This document shows positions 7,782 to 11,847 of a stretch of DNA of 11,847 nucleotides, piece after piece. Position numbers and translations under genes: made by a program. The stretch covers positions 1 to 11,847 of the forward strand of contig JAJDIC010000064.1 in assembly GCA_030266525.1 (NCBI GenBank), in the 5' to 3' direction. This stretch comes from Desulfovibrio sp. OttesenSCG-928-G15 (GTDB taxonomy: Bacteria > Desulfobacterota > Desulfovibrionia > Desulfovibrionales > Desulfovibrionaceae). Numbering within the stretch: the stretch's first letter is position 1; every line of letters starts with the position of its first letter. Below the pieces are notes generated by a model. The model was not told where the DNA came from and searched no databases. It saw nothing but the letters and a program-made list of their open reading frames with translations.

Positions 7782-7792
7782 CGGGTTGTTGC

Positions 7793-8665
7793 ATGATGTA
7801 CTGTTTTCTTGATGCACTGGCCTCGCTCTTTTCCCGCTTTTCCTGGAACACGCTTCGCGCGATAGCCGGAGGGCTGGCCTTTGTTGTCTGGCACGCGCTT
7901 CCCGCCAGACGCCAGGTTGCTGTGCAGTCGATTGAGAAGCATCTCGGCCTGCCTTTCGACAAAGCCGAGGCAATAGCCAGGCAAAGCTACCGGGAGAATT
8001 TTCTTTCCTTTCTTGAAATTTTTCATGCCGGAAGGTTTCAAACCTTTTCACCTGCCACCCATTTTGCCACCCCCGAAGTGCTGGAACTGATGCACAAGGA
8101 AACCGCGCCCGTGGTTATTGCCACGGCCCACATAGGCTCCTGGGAAATGATGCCCGGCCTGGCAACAGATATTTTCCCCGCACGCCAGAGCATGGTGGTT
8201 GTGCGCAGCAGAAAGAACAGCGCTCTGAACAAGGTTATGGCCAGGCTTCGCGGGGCAAGGGGAATGCAGGCTGTGGACCACAGGCAGGCGTCTTCTCTGG
8301 TTTTGCCCTGCCTTCGCAATGGCGGCATAACCGCGTTTTTGGTGGACCACAACTGCAGCAGAAAAGAAGCGATTTTCCTTTCCTTTCTCGGCGAAAGCGC
8401 CGCCGTCAATATGGGTCCGGCAAGTATGGCGCTTCGGGCAAAAGCGGCTGTTTATCCGGTATTTTTAGTCAGGGACGGCAAGGGCGGTTACATTTTTTAT
8501 TCCGCGCCGCCGCTTCGGACAGATGAGCTGGAAGGAAGCATCAAAGACCGCATCGCCGCCATTGCCGCCTTTTATACAGACGCCGTAGCAGACATTGTGC
8601 AAAAACACCCGGAACAGTGGTTTTGGATGCACAAACGCTGGAAAACCCGGCCCAAAACGGAATAG
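7793..8665 (+). CDS. Lipid A acyltransferase, LpxL/HtrB family
   Basis: Adds a secondary acyl chain to lipid A at the cytoplasmic face of the inner membrane. The 290 residues are close to the usual length of about 300. The HX4E catalytic motif is present as HIGSWE (His113, Glu118). It is followed by a VDHN...FLSFLGESAAVN block (about 184-206) equivalent to the family's conserved middle region, and by the hallmark WMHKRWKTRP (278-287). A hydrophobic stretch near residues 20-34 fits membrane attachment. I chose ATG 7793, with ATG 7796 next to it, over the in-frame TTG at 7757, which would overlap the previous gene by 25 bases and add unlike residues. The ribosome binding site is weak, so coupling to the upstream gene is likely. 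Whether it corresponds to LpxL or LpxM cannot be told by eye. Confidence 0.9.
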   Translation: MMYCFLDALASLFSRFSWNTLRAIAGGLAFVVWHALPARRQVAVQSIEKHLGLPFDKAEAIARQSYRENFLSFLEIFHAGRFQTFSPATHFATPEVLELMHKETAPVVIATAHIGSWEMMPGLATDIFPARQSMVVVRSRKNSALNKVMARLRGARGMQAVDHRQASSLVLPCLRNGGITAFLVDHNCSRKEAIFLSFLGESAAVNMGPASMALRAKAAVYPVFLVRDGKGGYIFYSAPPLRTDELEGSIKDRIAAIAAFYTDAVADIVQKHPEQWFWMHKRWKTRPKTE

Positions 8666-8677
8666 ATACCGCGTCTG

Positions 8678-8696
8678 GCGCTTGTTGCGCACTTTT
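8678..8696 (+). terminator. Weak candidate terminator after the msbA cassette
   Basis: GCGC (8678-8681), a five-base loop and GCGC (8687-8690) are followed by ACTTTT, 13 bases after the LpxL-type stop codon. The stem has only four pairs, so this is a low-confidence end point for the plus-strand cassette, which meets a convergent gene ending at 8708. Confidence 0.25.
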
Positions 8697-8707
8697 ATTG
8701 ATCTGGA

Positions 8708-9409
8708 TTATTCTTCTGGAAAGGGAGTTCCGTAAGGAACCGGCAAATCTGTGAAATATTCCGGCTGGGAAGATTTTGTTCGCAAGGCAGGGGCGGGAGT
8801 CGTTTCGCTTTTGTCGTCATTTGCGCCAAAGCGAGGGCTGGCCTTTGTCTGCGTTTTTTCACCCTTGTTACGGCTTTCGTACCGGCTTTCGTTTGTATCG
8901 TTTTCGCCCTCGTTTTCACCAAGAGCCATAAGCAGAGCTTTTTTGTTTGCCTCGCTTTCCTGTAAAGCAGATAACGGCTTTTTTGCGTGAGAGAGAGTGG
9001 AAGAAGGGGCCGGAGCGTCGTTTGTTCCGTCTGTTTGTCCGTAAGGTTTGACAGTAAACTCGCGCACATGCTGCATGGGAACAAAGGTTGTTTGTCCGTC
9101 AGAGCCTACAATGCGCAAGGTTCCTTGGGGCGTTGGCTCGCACTGTGTGCATAAAAAGCTCAACATGCCTCCGGCCAGAAAGCGCACTGTTGCCTGGAGC
9201 AATGCGCTGCCGCTCCGGTTTTTTGCCTGATCTATCTGTTCGGCAAGGCCTTTTTGCAAATAGCTTTTCCAGGATATGGCGACAAGCTGGCGGTTTTTTT
9301 CATTGTCGTGCTGGGCGCATAATGCCATCTTCTGGCTGTCCGGCGCGGGAGAAAACCCTTGTATCCAACCGGTGGACGCATCTTGCCCGCATATAAAGCA
9401 AGGGATCAT
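8708..9409 (-). CDS. Cysteine-rich unknown protein with a disordered tail, coupled to purQ
   Basis: I do not recognise this 233-residue protein. The N-terminus has Cys4-x2-Cys7 and Cys31-x2-His34, a spacing that looks like a small zinc-binding knuckle. A second pair, Cys87-x2-Cys90, follows a hydrophobic stretch (about 77-86), and a strand-rich segment GTLRIVGSDGQTTFV comes next. From about residue 125 on, the protein becomes a low-complexity tail rich in Ser, Glu, Lys, Asn and Thr, probably disordered, with short repeats such as NEGEN and ESRYESR. No signal peptide or clear transmembrane helix is seen. The ATG lies only 3 bases after the purQ stop, with little ribosome binding site, so translation is probably coupled to purQ. 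A metal-binding or nucleic-acid-binding role is inference. Confidence 0.8.
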   Translation of the reverse strand: MIPCFICGQDASTGWIQGFSPAPDSQKMALCAQHDNEKNRQLVAISWKSYLQKGLAEQIDQAKNRSGSALLQATVRFLAGGMLSFLCTQCEPTPQGTLRIVGSDGQTTFVPMQHVREFTVKPYGQTDGTNDAPAPSSTLSHAKKPLSALQESEANKKALLMALGENEGENDTNESRYESRNKGEKTQTKASPRFGANDDKSETTPAPALRTKSSQPEYFTDLPVPYGTPFPEE

Positions 9410-9412
9410 GAC

Positions 9413-10225
9413 TTACTTGGCTGCGCTGCGCAAAAATGCAATGGCGTTTTCAAAAATGGACAGGCCAAGTACGCCGGTTTCTCCCCTGGTCCAGCCGGGA
9501 TGGTTGGTAGGGTGGTTATACGCTTCCGGGTGCGGCATAAGACCGAAAATTCTGCCGCTCGGGTCGCACAAACCGGCAATGCCAAGCGGCGAACCATTGG
9601 GGTTGTAAGGATATTCTTCGGTAGGAGCGCCGGATTCAGGGTGGGCGTATTGCAAAACTACCAGATTTTCTGCCACAAGACGGTCAAGAGTTGCCGCGTC
9701 TTTGGCCACAAGCTTTCCTTCGCCATGGCGGACGGGAATATACAGGCTGTCCAGCCCTTTGGTGAAAATGCAGGGGCTTTGTGAATTGACGGCAAGGCGG
9801 CACCAACGGTCTTCATAGCGGGCTGACGCATTGTGCGCGAGAGAAACCTGCCTGTCGAGATACAGTTCATCCAAGGCCGGCAACAGCCCCAACTTGACCA
9901 GAAGTTGAAAGCCGTTGCAGATACCAAGGATCAGACCGCCTTTTTTAATAAAGGCCAGCAACTGATCCACAAGTGGTTCTCCTGTAGCTGGAACCGCATA
10001 TTTCCAGCGCTGGGCCGCCGCCTGGGCCGCGCCAAGGTCGTCTCCATCCAGAAAACCGCCCGGAAAAATAATGAAATCATAGTCTCCAAGCCGTGTTCTG
10101 CCCTGGACGATATCTGAAAAGTGAACAATATCCGCGGTATCAGACCCGGCCTTACGCGCGGCATGAGCGCATTCAACTTCGCAGTTTGTGCCGTACCCTG
10201 TGATTACCAGTGATGAAATAGGCAT
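9413..10225 (-). CDS. purQ: Phosphoribosylformylglycinamidine synthase, glutaminase subunit PurQ
   Basis: Releases ammonia from glutamine for PurL, which turns FGAR into FGAM in purine synthesis. The protein is a class I glutamine amidotransferase with all catalytic residues: nucleophile Cys103 in GICNGFQ, His232 and Glu234 in MPHPE. FPGGFLDGDDLGA (54-66) is the typical PurQ loop, and ITGYGTNCE at the N-terminus is also characteristic. At 270 residues it is longer than the B. subtilis type of about 227, with inserts around 120-160 and 195-215. That is the long stand-alone form, not the domain fused to PurL. The ATG has a good GGGAGA ribosome binding site (10230-10235 on the plus strand). purL is not in this window. 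The gene is divergent from pyrG across 408 bases and leads directly into the cysteine-rich unknown gene. Confidence 0.95.
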   Translation of the reverse strand: MPISSLVITGYGTNCEVECAHAARKAGSDTADIVHFSDIVQGRTRLGDYDFIIFPGGFLDGDDLGAAQAAAQRWKYAVPATGEPLVDQLLAFIKKGGLILGICNGFQLLVKLGLLPALDELYLDRQVSLAHNASARYEDRWCRLAVNSQSPCIFTKGLDSLYIPVRHGEGKLVAKDAATLDRLVAENLVVLQYAHPESGAPTEEYPYNPNGSPLGIAGLCDPSGRIFGLMPHPEAYNHPTNHPGWTRGETGVLGLSIFENAIAFLRSAAK

Positions 10226-10286
10226 GTATTCTCCCGGTGGGATAGGATGGATCGAGTAGTTTGCTATTGCAAAATTTGGTATTCCA

Positions 10287-10309
10287 GAGCGTTTTGCCTT
10301 AAAACGCTC
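10287..10309. repeat. Perfect nine-base inverted repeat
   Basis: GAGCGTTTT (10287-10295) and AAAACGCTC (10301-10309) are exact complements around the loop GCCTT. Two smaller complementary pairs follow at once: AGCGCA (10311-10316) with TGCGCT (10335-10340), and CGCA (10342-10345) with TGCG (10352-10355). The compact run of hairpins in non-coding DNA resembles a REP-type dispersed element, but copy number cannot be judged from this window. No T-run follows, so a terminator is unlikely. Confidence 0.55.
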
Positions 10310-10569
10310 AAGCGCATTACGCGGTGAAATGCTGTGCGCTCCGCAGGCGTATGCGAAGCTTTCTTTTGCTGTTAAACCCCTGAGGGAGTGTGCGAAATCC
10401 GAAGTAATTCTAAAGAAGGGTAGTCATAATACCTTTGTGAAAATTAATCGTCAACTAGTGACCGGACCAATAAAAAAATATACATACCCGGATTGATTGG
10501 CTGCTTTTTCATTGAAAGCTTTCCGGAGTACAAACGCTCACAAAGGCTCAAAGCCGTTCGTATACAGTT

Positions 10570-11847
<1,278 letters not shown>

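Noticed and set aside
7757..7792. TTG start extending the LpxL-type protein by 12 residues
   Set aside because: It would overlap the DUF374 gene, and the added residues are unlike the family N-terminus. ATG 7793 fits better.
10410..10490. Sigma-70 promoter for pyrG around CATAAT (10424) or TATACA (10479)
   Set aside because: Neither has a recognisable -35 box at 16-18 bases, so I kept this as AT-rich intergenic DNA only.

Overview
The window looks like an ordinary chromosomal segment of a Gram-negative, diderm bacterium. The best guess is a Desulfovibrio-like member of the Desulfovibrionaceae. That guess rests on protein style (the long PurQ form, the LolA and MsbA sequences), on a moderately GC-rich base composition judged by eye, and on gene order; it is inference, not a database match. 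All ten genes read through without a frameshift or internal stop. I saw no tRNA, rRNA, CRISPR array, insertion sequence, integrase or phage gene.

Layout. (1) 1-4333, plus strand: ftsK (5' end cut off by the window), lolA and a 66-residue unknown protein, closely spaced and probably one transcript. FtsK pumps and resolves chromosomal DNA at the division septum. LolA carries lipoproteins across the periplasm. ftsK-lolA adjacency is also found in E. coli. (2) 4374-5114, minus strand: a pseudouridine synthase of the RsuA/RluB family, convergent with the lolA operon. A compound hairpin that overlaps its stop codon separates the two. (3) 5307-8665, plus strand: an outer-membrane lipid cassette made of an MsbA-type lipid A flippase, a DUF374 acyltransferase-family protein and an LpxL/HtrB-type acyltransferase, with gaps of 6 and 11 bases. 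Together these could acylate lipid A and flip it across the inner membrane. (4) 8708-10225, minus strand: purQ (purine synthesis), followed after only 3 bases by an unrecognised protein with a CxxC...CxxH metal-site pattern and a long disordered tail. (5) 10226-10633: the only long gap, 408 bases between divergent purQ and pyrG, holding a cluster of inverted repeats. (6) 10634 to the window end, plus strand: pyrG (CTP synthase), cut off by the window edge.

I do not see a clearly new multi-gene system. The points most worth a second look are the pairing of two unrelated acyltransferase families behind msbA, the purQ-coupled cysteine-rich unknown, the small acidic protein behind lolA, the very long FtsK linker, and the structured repeat between purQ and pyrG.
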